Shown piece by piece: positions 36,736-49,189 of a DNA stretch of 64,000 bases. This DNA comes from Tuctoria greenei (Eukaryota; Streptophyta; Magnoliopsida; Poales; Poaceae). The DNA lies in assembly GCA_036927565.1 (NCBI GenBank), contig JAYESD010000001.1, positions 71,691,751 through 71,755,750 of the forward strand, given 5' to 3'. Every line of letters starts with the position of its first letter. Position 1 is the stretch's first letter. The translations under genes were made by a program, and so were the position numbers. Below the pieces are notes generated by a model, which was given only the letters and a program-made list of their open reading frames with translations, did not search any database and was not told the origin of the DNA.

Positions 36736-37917
36736 ATTCAAAGGAAGGTTTTGGCCAAAATTGTGAATTTTCCAAATAGTATATCACATGAATTAATTCC
36801 CAAAACTTTAGATTAATGGAATTATTGAGAAAATCCAGGGATTTTTGTACCAATTAAATTGCATCACTGCAAAAGTACTGGTCATAATGGTTCTAACAAA
36901 ATTTATTTGGGATGTTTTGGACGATCCTTGCAGGAGCTATGATTTTCTAAAGTTGGGACATATTCTGGATTTTCTTTTCTATTACAAAATTCAAATAACT
37001 GCAGTTGGGCCCACTTCAATTGAATGGACCAATGGCAGATGAGCCACACAGGGCCACTGGATTATAAGCCCATGGACACAAAAGATCGCCAGCCGCAGAA
37101 GATCTGGCCGAGGGCTTGTGCCGCTGACTCATGGGGCTGCCCCCCTTTCTTCCACCTCGCAATGGGGGTGCACTCACGGTAGCGCTCTCGCCTGTGATGA
37201 CTTCTCGTGCTCTGCTATAACTCGTGCTCACCACCAGGGCCTAACTTCGAATGCTGAAGACGCCTGTGGGCTCAACTGGTGGCGGAGATGGCTATAACTT
37301 CACGCGCGTTGACAGCGGCGGAATGAAGCTTGTCGGCGAGCTCGAACAACCCCAAACCTAGCTCAAAGGTCTTGGTTTTTGATCCACAAGCTTCATGGAG
37401 ATAGGCCGAGTAAGAATCTAATTCGCAAGTGCGTGGTATAAGATGGAATTACAACCTCATCGATGACCTAGGTACTTTTTGCCGCCGGCTTGAAAAACTC
37501 AAGTACCCGAGATGAAACTCGATAGTTTCCACTGCCTCTTGCTCAGGGGTACTCGCAAGGACACTAGGAACAATATCCTTAATCAGAATGACCAATGAAT
37601 CAATTGAGTACAAATAATTAAACAAAAACCTAGTGGCGGCTCTATGCACATGCCAAGGCAACTCTTTAAAATACGGTGATATTGCTTAAGTAAAACGAAC
37701 CTAATTGGATACGATCAAAGTGCAGGTGACAGCACACATTTTGTTAGCTGGGAGGAAGGCTCGATGGTGGCTTGTTCAATGATGCGACAATGAGCACAGA
37801 GGGATCGTCGGTGTCACCTCTGAGCGGCTGCGACAACGCTGCAAAATCGGGCTATATTACGCAAGGAAACGAGGAACGGATTAACGGGGAAGGTAGAAGA
37901 GGTACTTGCGTCTATTA
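36736..37917 (-). repeat. Probable chromovirus LTR portion left of Copia 2
   Basis: Counterpart of 17430-18600. No gene is supported; short frames such as 37449-37661 (minus) also occur in copy 1 and match no family I know. Confidence 0.4.
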
Positions 37918-37922
37918 GAGAT

Positions 37923-38113
37923 AGAATAGAAGACGTATGAATCAATCTGTTATCGTGTATTGCCGTGTATAGGAGATAGAATCATATCTAGAAGGTTAGG
38001 ATTGATATGATTGTGATTGTATCCAAACCAACCATGTAAATCTAATGTACGGCTCTTATATAAAGATCATGTAGGCTCCTAAGAGAGTTAACACGCTTCA
38101 CCATATTTTATAA
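37923..38113 (+). repeat. 5' LTR of Copia 2
   Basis: 191 bp, TATTAGAGATAG start, TATA-like CTTATATAAAG, followed by the primer-binding site. Confidence 0.9.
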
Positions 38114-38157
38114 TGGTAACCAGAGCCAACCTCTTCTAAAACAATCGTCCAAGCAAT

Positions 38158-39062
38158 ATGTCGACGAGTTCTTCATCCATGTCAACGACGATTTTGCCGG
38201 CACTCCGTCCACCTGTCGCCGAAAAACTCACAAGAGAAAATTTTCTCTTATGGAGGGCTCATTCCTCCCGATGCTACGAGGAGCACATTTTATGCACTAT
38301 CTTGATCCAGAAGTGAAGCCACCACCTGAAAGAATATCCATCACAAAAGAGGATAAGAAGGTGGAAGTTGTAGCAAATCCAGAGTATGCAGCTTGGATTC
38401 CACAGGACCAACAAGTGTTGGCGTATCTCCTCAACTCTTTATCAAAAGAGGTGCTAGCTCATGTGGCAACAAAGGAGACAACAGCTGAAGCCTGGAAGAC
38501 TCTTCAAGAATCGTTTGCCTCTTAGTCTAAGGAAAAAGTGGTTAATCTAAGGTTTGCCCTAACCAACACAAAGAAGGGTGATCTAACAATGTCACAATAC
38601 TTTAGGAAGATGAAAAGACTAGCAGAGGAACTAGCTTCAACAGGCAAGGTACTTGATGATGAAGAAATAATGTCATATATTTTGAATGGACTAGGCTTCG
38701 ACTACACTCCTCTTGTCTCCTCGGTGATTGGAAGAGTAGATCACATCACGGTGACTGAACTCTACTCTCAAGCTTTGGGCTATGAACACCGACAAAATAT
38801 GCTTCAAGCAAAAGAGCAATACAATATACCTTCTGCTAATGTAGCCATGCGTGGACGTGGTCGTGGAAGAAATAGTGGAAGAGGAGGAAGAGGCCCTGCT
38901 GGTCGAGGTCAAAATAGGGGAGGCGGTCAGAGAGGAGGCCTCACGGGATCAGACCAAGGAAGCACTAGTCAAAACCAAAAAGTGTACTGTCAAATCTGTG
39001 GAAAACCGAACCATGAAGCCACTGACTGTTGGTATCGATATGAGAAAGATTACAGAAAATAA
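38158..39062 (+). pseudogene. Copia 2 gag
   Basis: ATG at 38158. A one-base loss near 38259 (GGCTCATTCC versus GGCTTAGTTCC in copy 1) shifts the frame, and a TAG lies at 38523-38525. From 38538 the frame is open for 174 codons through the UBN2-type region, the Arg/Gly-rich stretch and the CCHC knuckle CQICGKPNHEATDC (near 38990-39030), ending at TAA 39060-39062. Confidence 0.88.
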
Positions 39063-42000
39063 GAGAGGTTTGCTGGTGCTGCCACACAATCATATGGGGT
39101 TGATACGAACTGGTACACTGATACTGGTGCCACTGACCACATTACAGGAGATTTAGACAAGCTTACAACACATGAAAGATACCAAGGTCAAGACCAGATT
39201 CATGCTGCTAATGGAAAAGGTATGTGTATTAGTCACATTGGTAGTACCTCGATTTATTCCCCTAAGAAATCATTACTACTTGATAATGTCCTTCACGTTC
39301 CTAGTTCAAAAATCAATCTTTGTTCTGTCCATAAACTTGCAAAAGACAATAACGTTTTCTTTGAATATCACCCTTGGTGTTTCTTCATTAAGGATCAAAT
39401 CACGAAGAACACAATTCTTGAAGGCAAGTGTGAAGGAGGTCTCTACCCAATAAAGCCTACATTCAAGCCTAGCAGCAAGTATGGTCTAGCTACAGTCAAG
39501 CCTACAATAGAGTTGTGGCATAGTCGTCTTGGCCATCCCTCATTTGTTATAGTTAATCATGTTCTAAAGAATAATGATCTTTCTTTTTCTTTTGACTCCA
39601 GTGATAGACGTGTGTGTGATGTTTGTCAAAGGGCAAAAAGTCATCAACTTCCTTACCATAAATCCCATAGCGTATGAAACTTTCCTCTTGAGCTTATTCA
39701 CTTCGATGTATGGGGGCCAACACCCAAGCCAATCAATGGAAACAAGTATTATGTGAGCTTCATAGATGATCATAGTAAATATACTTGGATCTATTTCCTC
39801 AAAAACAAAGCTGAGGTTTTCCATGACTTTCATAATTTTCAAAACCTACTCGAAAGAAGGTTCAACCGGAAAATCATCACGGTTCAAACCGACTGGGGTG
39901 GTGAATATGAAAAAGTAAATTCATTCTTTCAAAAAATAGGAATCACACATCACGTCTCTTGTCCCTACACACCAGCAAAATGGTGCTGCAGAAAGAAAAC
40001 ATAGACATATCATAGAGGTAGGTCTTGCTTTGTTAACAAATGCTTCAATTCCACTGAAGTTTTGGGATGAGGCATTCATAACCGCAACCTATCTCATCAA
40101 CATCTTACCCTCTCGTGTCATCTCAATGAAAACACCCACATACGTTATACTCAGCCAGAACCCCTCCTACTCGGATCTCAAAATCTTTGATTGTGCTTGT
40201 TGGCCCAATCTAAGACCTTACAACAATAGAAAACTTGCCTTCAGATCTGCCCAGTGTGTTTCCTCGGCTACAGTCCAATGCACAAAGACTTCAATTGCCT
40301 TGAACCAAAAACTGACCGGGTTTATATCTCTCGTGATGTAATCTTCGATGAATTTTTTTCCTTTCTCAGAATTGCAAGAAAATGCTGGTGCAAGATTGAG
40401 AAAAGAAATGCTGCTTTTACCCTCACATTTGCAGTCAAGTAGTTTTGGTTCAGGGGATATCTCAGGTAATACTAATGTAACTAATGCTACTGACCTTTCT
40501 TGTGAGCATGGCGAGTTGCAGGAACAAACAGAAGAAAGGGAGCAAGAAAATGAAAGCTCTCTGGAAAATTCTGCTGCAAATACACAGAATGAGGGGGCTG
40601 AACTGAATGATGTGCAAATGAGACAATAAATCGCAGAAAGAGAGGAAGATTTGGCACAAAACACGAGAGAGGTGCAACGTGCAGACTGGCCGGATCAAGC
40701 AACTCCCGCGCGATGTGTGATGGGATCGAATCCCGGCGCCACAAATGCCACTGATTCGCCTCTGCAGGGAGGATCGGCGCAGCAAATCATAGGCGGACGA
40801 GCAACAACCAATCATGAGGGTGGCACTAAAAACGAAGTTGATCTGTCTCCTGCTGAAGGTGAAGGATCAACTGTGCATGTGGATCCTGGAGCTCAACCAG
40901 TGAAACAACGTATGAGAACAAGGTACCAATCTGGGATTGTCAAGCCAAAAACTTATACCGATAGCACAGTTAGGTACTCCTATTTTACCACGACGGGAGA
41001 GCCTCAAAGTCTTCAAGAAGCACTGGGAGATGAGAGATGGAAACATGCGATGGATCATGAGTTCGAAGCCTTACAAAATAATCAGACGTGGCGGCTAGTA
41101 CCAGAAAATCAAGGCATTAACATCATTGACTGCAAATGGGTGTACCGAGTAAAGAAAAAGGCAGATGGATCCATCGATTGATATAAGGCAAGACTTGTAG
41201 CTAAAGGGTTTAAACAACGGCATGGACTGGATTATGAAGACACCTTCATCCCGGTTGTTAAAATTGCTACAGTCAGATTAGTTCTTTCAATTGCAGTCTC
41301 AAACAACTGGGTGATAAGGCAATTGGACATCCAGAATGCGTTCCTCCATGGCATTCTTGAGGAAGAAGTTTATATGAAACAACCTCCTGAGGATGAAGGT
41401 AGCAAATTCCCTGCACATATTTGCAAGCTTGAAAAGGCTATATATGGGTTAAAAAAGGCACCTAGGGCCTGGTACTCACGACTAAATGCCAAGCTGCAGC
41501 AACTTGGTTTTGTCTCTTCTCAATCAGATCATTCCTTATTCATTTTCAGAAACTCACAGAGGTAACTATTTTCATGTTAATATATGTGGATGATATAATA
41601 GTAGCAAGTTCCTCTGAAAAAGCAGTAACGGAATTATTAAATGAGTCACAAAATAGCTTGGCATTGAAAGATTTGGGTGATCTCCACTACTTCTTGGGAA
41701 TAGAAGTAAAAAGGAACAGAGATGGTCTAGTATTGTCACAAAGAAAATATGCCAGTGATCTTTTAAGGCGTGTCAACATGAGCAAGTGCAAGACAATATC
41801 TACACCGATGAATACTTCTGAAAAACTTTCAGCTCATAATGGCAAACCTCTTAATGCTGAGGACAGTACAAACTACAGGAGTATAGTAGGTGCGTTGCAA
41901 TACTTGACTATTACTAGACCGGATATTGCCTTTGCAGTGAACAAGATCTCTCAATATCTTCATGCACCGAAGACTGATCATTGGACGGCTGCCAAGAGAA

Positions 42001-42536
42001 TACTTCGGTTTATTCAAGGAACCATCACTCTTGGCTTGTCATTAAAAAGTCACATTCTACTCAATTAAGTGCCTTCTCGGATGCTGACTGGTCAGGGTGC
42101 ATTGATGATCGGCGCTCTACAGGGGACTTTGCGATATTTTTCAGTCCAAACTTAATCTCGTGGAGTGCCAAGAAGCAGCCGACTGTCTCTAGATCATCCA
42201 CTGAAGCTGAATACAAAGCTGTTGCAAATACCACGTCCGAAGTGATCTGGTTACAGCTCGTACTCAAAGAGCTAGGAATCAAGGAAAGCAAGGTACCCTG
42301 CTTATGGTGCGGTAATCTTGGTGCCACTTATCTGACAGCGATTCCAGTTTTTCATGATAGGATGAAACATGTTGAAATCGACTATCACTTTGTTAGAGAG
42401 AAGGTCGTCAGCAAAGAAATTGAAGTCTGACATATATCCTCCAAAGATCAAGTGGCTGATCGGTTTACAAAACCTCTATCAGGATCTCTACTCCAAAAGT
42501 TTCAAAACAATCTCCACATGAAATGTTTCAATCGAG
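39063..42536 (+). pseudogene. Copia 2 pol: protease, integrase, RT, RNase H
   Basis: Protease motif DTGATDHITG near 39119 is intact in sequence. The pre-integrase segment has LWHSRLGHPSF and CDVCQRAK. The integrase core starts at 39753 (SFIDDHSK, QTDWGGEYE) but a frameshift near 39970 breaks it before the NGAAER-type motif. RT 41100-41600 keeps YGLKKAPRAWY (deleted in copy 1) and YVDD at 41583-41594, with a TGA near 41180 and a break near 41565. RNase H keeps SSTEAEYKAV. In-frame TGA at 42428-42430 just before the C-terminal end. Confidence 0.9.
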
Positions 42537-42542
42537 GGAGAG

Positions 42543-42743
42543 TATTAGAGATAGAATAGAAGACATATGAATCAATCTGTTATCATGTATTGCCGTGTAT
42601 AGGAGATAGAATCATATCTGGAAGGTTAGGATTGATATGATTGTGATTGTATCCAAACCAACCATGTATATCTCCTGTACTGCTCCTATATAAAGATCAC
42701 GCGGGCTCCTAAGGGTGTTAACACACTTCACCATATTTAATCA
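42543..42743 (+). repeat. 3' LTR of Copia 2
   Basis: 201 bp, TATTAGAGATAG to TTTAATCA, preceded by GAGGGAGAG polypurine tract. Confidence 0.92.
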
Positions 42744-42748
42744 GCGTC

Positions 42749-43467
42749 ACCATTTGCTGTTGGCATAGGAACGAGAAACGGCTTGCTTCACCTTGGCGCC
42801 GAGAGCAGAGGAGATGGCGGTGATGTGGGCAAGCGGGAGTAAAACAGAGAGAGAGAGAGAGAGAGAGGGTTCACTTTGGTTAGATATGAGAGAGAGGAGT
42901 GGGATGATGTGCTCAACTTAAATACTTGTGCCACACAGCTGCCTGCTTGCTGTCTGTGAGCTGGTGCACTGAACGGCATCGAGGCACGGGAGAGAGAAGA
43001 AACAGAAGGTGAGACTGACATGTGGGTCCCACCTCTTTTCTTTCTTATCTCAATCAAACTCCAATTTAAACTAGCAAAACTATTCCATAATTTCTGGAAT
43101 TTAGCAGGAAGGCCAAATCAAAACATAAGGAATCCAAATATGCATCAAAATATGTCATTTGACGAAGTTGAAGTCAAATTAAAATTTGTATTTGAATTTG
43201 AGGTCCCTCCAATGGCTTGTTTGAATTAAATATCAAATGATTCTTAAAATATTGAAAAACTGGGCAGGGATGCTATTTTAAATATGCAGAATACATTGAT
43301 GAACTTATATTTGCCATTTGACCCATTTTGATTATGACATTTAATTTTTATTTCAAACCTCCTTATTATGGTTTTTATTTAGTTTATCCTGACATGAGTG
43401 CCATTTTCCTTTTTCTCTACTTCATTCTTGAGCTGAGGTGAACATTTTGGTTTTTGGGGCTTTTACA
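42749..43467 (-). repeat. Chromovirus LTR start, copy 2
   Basis: Counterpart of 23413-24126. On the minus strand the LTR begins TGTAAAAGCCCC at 43467, after a purine-rich tract. Includes a short (GA)n run near 42845-42868. Confidence 0.6.
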
Positions 43468-44396
43468 CCCTCTTCCTCCTTAAAAAGATCACATCCCGAG
43501 ATTTTAAAAGAAAAGACGAAGGGTACAGAAGTTACCTGATGTAAGATGATAATAGGTCTGGATGGTTTGAACGGATACAATCCTCGCTTTTCCATGTTGC
43601 TTCTTCAGCGTTTATGGTTGCTCCATAAGAATTTATAAAACCACAAAGTCTGGTTTCTTGTGGTTTGAGTCTTTAGTCGAATAATCCGGATCGGATGCTC
43701 GGTGTATGTGAGATCCAGTTGCAATGCTTCAAGATCTTCGGTGCAGATTTCAGCTTTGGACGTGAGATATTTTTGCAGTTATGATATGTGCAAAATGTCA
43801 TGAATCCCAACAAGAGATGTCGGTAACTCTAGCCGGTCCATATTTGTTAGTGATAGCGAATGGACAGATAAATTGGAGAGTGAGTTTTCTCTTCACTCCG
43901 CAACAATGAATCTCATTCATCGAAGAGACACAAAGATAAATGTGGTCTTCGATGTCAAAGTGAAGGGGATGGCATCGTTTTTGCACATATCTCCTTTGCT
44001 GAGATTGTGCAGCCTTACCGTTGACTTGAATAACTCGCACTCGTTCCTCGTCACATTAATAAGGTCGATTCCGTATATCACTCTTTCGCCTGATTCACAC
44101 CAATTGAGTGGTGTCTGACATTTCCGGCCGTAGAGAGCTTCATATGGTGCCATTTTAATGCTAGCTTGATACCCATTGTTATAAGAGAATCATCATCCCA
44201 ATTTTTTCTCTGGTGTATGTCACAAGAACGTACATGTCTTCAGGAATTTGGTTCACCCTTTCGGTTTGACCATTGGTCTTTGGCTGATATGCGGAGCTTT
44301 GGATCAGCTTGGTCCCAAATGATGCAAGTAGCTGCTTCCAAAATCGAGTAACAAACAACACACCATGATCGAATATGATAGTACGGGGAACCTTGT
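43468..44396 (-). pseudogene. Chromovirus integrase C-terminus, copy 2
   Basis: Counterpart of 24127-25065. An 85-codon minus frame from 44436 contains ALADVIDRDS, VTRFWKQLLASFGTKLIQ and SSAYQPKTNGQTERVNQI, the end of a Tekay/Del-type integrase core. Next comes MAPYEALYGRKCQTPLNW from 44153 and the chromodomain-side remnant. Broken by frameshifts; truncated at 44397 by CACTA-1. Confidence 0.75.
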
Positions 44397-45077
44397 CACT
44401 ACAGGAATCCCGATCAATTACGTCGGCTAGGGCCAATGTAATTAAGGCCTAAATCGACGTAAGTTACTTAAGTATGTCAATTTTGCCTTAATTACATCAG
44501 TTGCCAGTCGACGAAGCACTTTGGACGTAATTAAGATAACTTACATCGGCCGCTGAAGTAAGTTACTTAATTACGTCGGTATCACACATCTGACGTAAGT
44601 TATTCACCGGGATGGGCCGTGGGCTGGACCGGAGTATTTACGTCGGCTACTAACCGGTCGACGTAAGTTATGTGGTATTACTTACATCGGTATGGCATAA
44701 CTGACATAAGTTAAGTGGTATAATTGACGTTGGTATGGTTAACTTACGTCAGCTTAACCATAGCCGACGCAAGTTAAACTGGGTTAAGTTACGTCAGCTT
44801 AACCATAACCGACGTAAGTTAAATTTTCATTTTTTTTAAAAAAAATAGAAACTGACTACCTCGCAAGGCTGCGAGCTCCAGACAGATATATAGAAACAGT
44901 TTATACAGTACACAGATCACAAAATAGTCCAGAAAACATTCAAAACATCCACAACAACACAAAACAGTTTCAAACTATTCACCGGGCTACGCGCTAGCCC
45001 CTTCACTATCTCCAGAGCCGAGATCTTCTCGGCGCGTCCCTCCAGGTGCCTGTAGGTGCGGCGAAGGAGTTTGAGCC

Positions 45078-45490
45078 CACTACAGGAAGAACGGTCACTT
45101 ACGTCGGCCAAAGCCGACGTAAGTAAGGCTTAAACCGACGTAAATAACTTAATTACGTCGGTTTTCCCTTAATTACGTCGGCTTTCAGCCGACGTAGGCA
45201 TTTGGACGTAATTAAGGTGACTTACGTCGGCCACCGACGTAAGTTAACTTAATTACGTCGGTCTTCGGAAGCCGACGTAAGTTAAGTGTCGAGATGGGCC
45301 TTGGGCTGGGCCTGAGGACTTACGTCGGCTTGGGCAGGCCGACGTAAGTAAAGTGCCGTAACTTACGTCGGCCTGGTCAAACCGACGTAAGTTTAGTGGT
45401 TTAACTTACGTCGGTATTGCCTGACCGACGTAAGTTAACCTGGGCTAACTTACGTCGGCCTGCCCGTAGCCGACGTAAGTTAAGTTTTCG
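45078..45490. repeat. CACTA-2 subterminal repeats, lower-coordinate end
   Basis: I count nine exact TTACGTCGG and eight exact CCGACGTAA within about 410 bp, usually as facing pairs separated by a short spacer. In En/Spm elements such subterminal repeats are the binding sites of the TNPA-type protein. Here the word contains an ACGT core and a CpG. Confidence 0.9.
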
Positions 45491-46028
45491 ATTTTTTTTT
45501 AAAAACAGAAACTGACTACCTCGCTCGATGGCGAGAACACAGAACAAACAAATAATATCATACACAACATAACAGTTTCAATATATAGTTCAAAACATCA
45601 ACAACAACACAATTTGCAACAATCAACATCAACAACCACCGGGCTACACGCTAGCCCCTCCATTACCTCCGGGATCTTCTCGGCACGTTCCGGATCCCTG
45701 CAAAAGAAACATAATCACTAGTAAGCATCAATGTCAACTCAGTGATAACATAAGAGACCAAGAACATCAGTGACAAAAGAAGGAAGCATGATGTAGTTTC
45801 AAATGAAGTAATGTACTATATCACTAGTTAAATGGAAGCACTAGCCCTTTGTTAACTCAGTGAACATCAGTTTCGACATAAGAAGGAAACATCAGCGATA
45901 ATCACTAGCCCTTTTGTTAAATGCAAGCACTAACAACTTATTCACTATATACTAATCATTTCTACCATGGCCAAAAACTACTAAAGCTTGATTAGATACA
46001 CTTAAAGAGAGTTTCTCACCTGCTCCGT

Positions 46029-48149
46029 CTACACGCTACCCCCTCCACTGCCTCCGGGATCTCGACGCGTTCCGGAACCCTGCAAAAGAATCATAATTAG
46101 GATTAAATGTGATGCAAATAACTTTTTAACATAATGAAAAGGGAATCAAACTCCTAGGTATAGACAATATTACCTGCTCCGGTGTCTGCTGTGGCGGAAG
46201 CGTAGGAATCTGGATGTCCTGACCGCTTTGTCGAGCAAGAGCCTGCCATTGCAAGATATTAGCAGATATATGTTATTAAGTGCTGTGAAATTTAACTACG
46301 GTACTTTAAATTACTTACCGCCATCGTTGCTTGCATTTGGGCCATCATTAAGGCCGTCCTCTGCTGCTCCTCCCTCGTCCTCTCCAGCTCTGCCTGAGTT
46401 TGAGTCAGCGACTCCCTCATGGCCTGGAGCTCCAGCTGCGTCTGCGAGAGACGACCACTGGTCCCAGCGGTCGAAGCCTGCGACGATGAAGCGCCTCTCA
46501 AAGGTCGCGTCGACCTCGAGTCGACAACTCCATCGAAAATGGCAAACCTGCAAAAGAATGAAAACACTAAGTAGAAGAAGATTAATTGAAAAAGAAATGG
46601 AACACACGAAGAACTCACCGTCCGTGGGCCTTCCCGCCTCCGCTTGCGTACGCGGCTTGGGGGTCGATCGGCGCGCTTTCCCAATCGTAATCCGCACCGT
46701 GTATCTTCGCGACCTCCTGCGCGTACTTTGTCTACAAAACAAATAAATCTTGTAAGTATGTCAATAATAGTATTAGTTATAATGAAATTGATGAATTTCG
46801 AAAACTTACCAGTCGGTCGGCTGCGACCTGACTACACTGCCCGGGCTGAGAAGGGTCACTTCCCTTGTGACCTCTCTTCCAAACCTGGGTCGGGGTCGGC
46901 TCATGACCCAGCTCTCGCTCCTGTACATCCGTGTTAGTGAGATAAATAATATATTAAGAACACATAAATAAAATAAAAAGGTACTTACCATGCGTTTAGC
47001 CAAACGCAAGTAGCCGTCACCGCCATAGTTGTGCTTGCCCTCGGACCCCATGCGGCACTGTCTAGCCTTCGTGGACTTGTTGATAAAAGCGTCGCTAGCC
47101 CAGTACCGACAGAGAGCTAAGTACGCCTCGATGTTACCCTGTAACCAGGAAATACTAACCTGCACATATTTCATTTTCATCAACGCGGTTAACATACGTA
47201 GATATTGTAAATATTTAACAATATTAAAAACTTACCTCCGCGTACTGCTCCTCTGTCAAGTAGGAGTCCGAGTCCTTCCTAAAGACACCCCTTTGCTGCT
47301 CCTGCTCCTGCTCCCGGGGGTGCCGCTTGTAGTAAGCGTTGACGGCCTGAATCCGGGCGTATGACAACGCCGCCGTCGTGAGCTTCCGAGCGTTGTAATG
47401 GAACACGCGTCTCGCGTGGTCCTCCATGCCCGGCTCCTCTACTTGGTACCTCAACTTTAAGCAAACAAATATTTTAGTGATATGCAATTAAGAATTCAAA
47501 GGAGTTGAAAAAACGAAACAGTTAAACTTACCATAAAATCATGCCACACGGCTCCCTGAACCGTGCCGTGCACCGGGTGAGAGACCCGAGCGTAGTCATC
47601 CCACGACAGGGCAGGAAAACCGTCAATTACACCGGGGTAGTGCAACTTGACGATAGCACCGAGGACACTGTTAACCTGCCTGTGGTGCTTCTCGGCCCCC
47701 GTGAACGAGAAGTCGTACCAACATCTACAAAATATATTAAATCATTAAGTAAAGAAAAAACAACATCTAATATTTAGTATACTATTACAGTTTTTATACC
47801 TGTCTCCAACGGGACGGATCGTGGTCCGCTGAGTAGTAACCGGAGGAGGAGCCGCAAAGTGGGTCCTCCTCGTCCGTCGCCTCTGCTGCGACGCTGCCGC
47901 GTCCTGTGACCCTGAAGGCTCTGCAGACCCCCCGGAGCCTCCAGGAAGGCTAGTGGTAGAGGGCTGCCCAGGGAGGCTAGCGCTAGCCGGCTCCGAAGGG
48001 AGGCTAGCACTAGAGGGCCCCCTAGCCTCTGAGAGGAAAGTTGGTCTTAGATGACAATTCCATGACGGCTTTAGGGTTAGCTGCTGTAAATAGATCGGAG
48101 ATGAAACCACTTTGTCGGGGTACGCCATCCACGCGCAGGTGCTTGCCAT
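46029..48149 (-). CDS. CACTA-2 Transposase_24-like (TNPA-class) protein, nine exons
   Basis: Minus-strand exons: 48149-47800, 47724-47532, 47454-47236, 47159-46989, 46920-46810, 46731-46619, 46547-46319, 46242-46174 and 46079-46029 (TAG stop 46029-46031). All eight introns are GT-AG and all phases join. The sum is 1,506 bp, 501 codons plus stop. Exon 1 is Ser/Pro-rich with a basic RRRTRRT patch. Exon 2 has CWYDFSFTG and HYPGVIDGFP. Exons 3-4 have GMEDHARRVFHYNARK and GNIEAYLALCRYWASDAF. Exon 7 predicts a coiled coil (LTQTQAELERTREEQQRT). This layout fits the plant Ptta/En/Spm Transposase_24 family, thought to bind element ends. The start is uncertain: ATG 48149 was chosen because the frame is open, but exon 1 could instead begin at an acceptor near 48030. 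No catalytic transposase domain is seen. Confidence 0.8.
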
Positions 48150-48720
48150 CCTCACCGTCGTCGTTCGCCTTCGTGCCCGTCTACACGCATACTTTACCTT
48201 ACCACTAAATGGGCCTTGTCGGGCCTTGTCAAGTCGGTCCGAAGCCCATTTATGTATATATAGTTCTTAAACACTCAAGCAATCAAAATTAAAATTGTAA
48301 CCATAATTCAAAAAAACTAAGCAATTCAAATAAACCTAAACATAACAATTATCCATTATAATTCATCAATTTATCAACTCAATTCTAACATAAGCAATTG
48401 AATTCAATTAAATTAAACCTAAACATAAGCAATTCAATTCTAACCATAATTCTAAGCATAACAAATAAGCATAAAAATTCATCAATTGTAATTCATCAAT
48501 TTATCGATTTAATTCTAACATAAGCATAGTAAACATTATTTGTGCATCTATATAATTTCTAATCAATTTCTAACATAAGCATAGCAATTCATCAATTTCT
48601 AACATAAGCATAGCAATTCACAATTTTCTATTAAGAGTAAACACTTGCAAATGCATGTGCAATCGACAATTTAGGAAAAATTTCAAGCAAATGCATGTGC
48701 AATAATTAAAAACAATGAGA
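48150..48720. other. AT-rich non-coding region upstream of the CACTA-2 gene
   Basis: Low-complexity AT-rich sequence with repeated words such as AACATAAGCATAGCAATTCA and ATCAATTTAT between 48350 and 48640. Probably 5' UTR intron or promoter of the minus-strand gene. Confidence 0.5.
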
Positions 48721-48749
48721 GCAAGGGGAGTGGTGAGGAAATACTTGCA

Positions 48750-49140
48750 ACGAGGCCGGCGGCGGTGTGGGCGGTGAGGGCCGGGGCGGCGCAGGGGGCC
48801 GGAGGAGACGGGGTGCGGCGAGGCCGGCGGCGGTGTGGGCGCCGCGGGTCAGCCGGAGCGGGAGCGGGGGCGGTGGGGCCGGGGCGCGGCGAGGCCGGCG
48901 GCGGCGTGGGTGCCTCGGGTCGGCGGGAGCGGGGGCGGTGGGGCCGGGGCGCGGCGAGGCCGGCGGCGGCGTGGGTGCCTCGGGTCGGCGGGAGCGGGGG
49001 CGGTGGGGCCGGGTCGCGGTGAGGACGGCGGCGGCGTGGGCGCCGCGGGTCGGCGGGAGCTGGAGCGGGAGCGGGGGCGGCGGCGGCGGGGCCGGGGCGC
49101 GGTGGGGGCGTCGTGCGCAGGCGGCGGGGAAGAGAAGAGA
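48750..49140. repeat. GC-rich minisatellite in CACTA-2
   Basis: Several imperfect copies of a roughly 60-70-bp unit (GGCGGCG..GTGGG..GCC..GGGTCGGCGGGAGCGGGGGCGGTGGGGCC), extremely rich in G on the plus strand and in CpG. Runs of four or five G recur. It lies upstream of the Transposase_24-like gene between it and the subterminal repeats, where the promoter should be. Open frames across it (for example 48706-49194 minus) are Pro/Ala-rich by composition and not taken as genes. Confidence 0.8.
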
Positions 49141-49189
49141 AAGCGGCGGGTAAGGAAGAAAAGAGAAGGGCACGCGGGCTAGGTTAAAA

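Larger units (their letters stand above)
37923..42743 (+). mobile_element. Ty1/copia retrotransposon 2 (duplicate of Copia 1), defective
   Basis: LTRs 37923-38113 and 42543-42743. PBS-like TGGTAACCAGAGCC at 38114. Perfect target-site duplication GCGTC at 37918-37922 and 42744-42748. Same gag-protease-integrase-RT-RNase H order as Copia 1, but different lesions, so the two were inactivated largely after the duplication. Confidence 0.94.

Noticed and set aside
45078..45490. Regularly repeated short word resembling a CRISPR array
   Set aside because: The words occur in both orientations with irregular spacing and lie at CACTA ends in a plant genome.
46228..46746. 172-codon plus ORF
   Set aside because: It is antisense to exons 6-8 of the CACTA-2 gene, whose splice phases and protein features fit much better.
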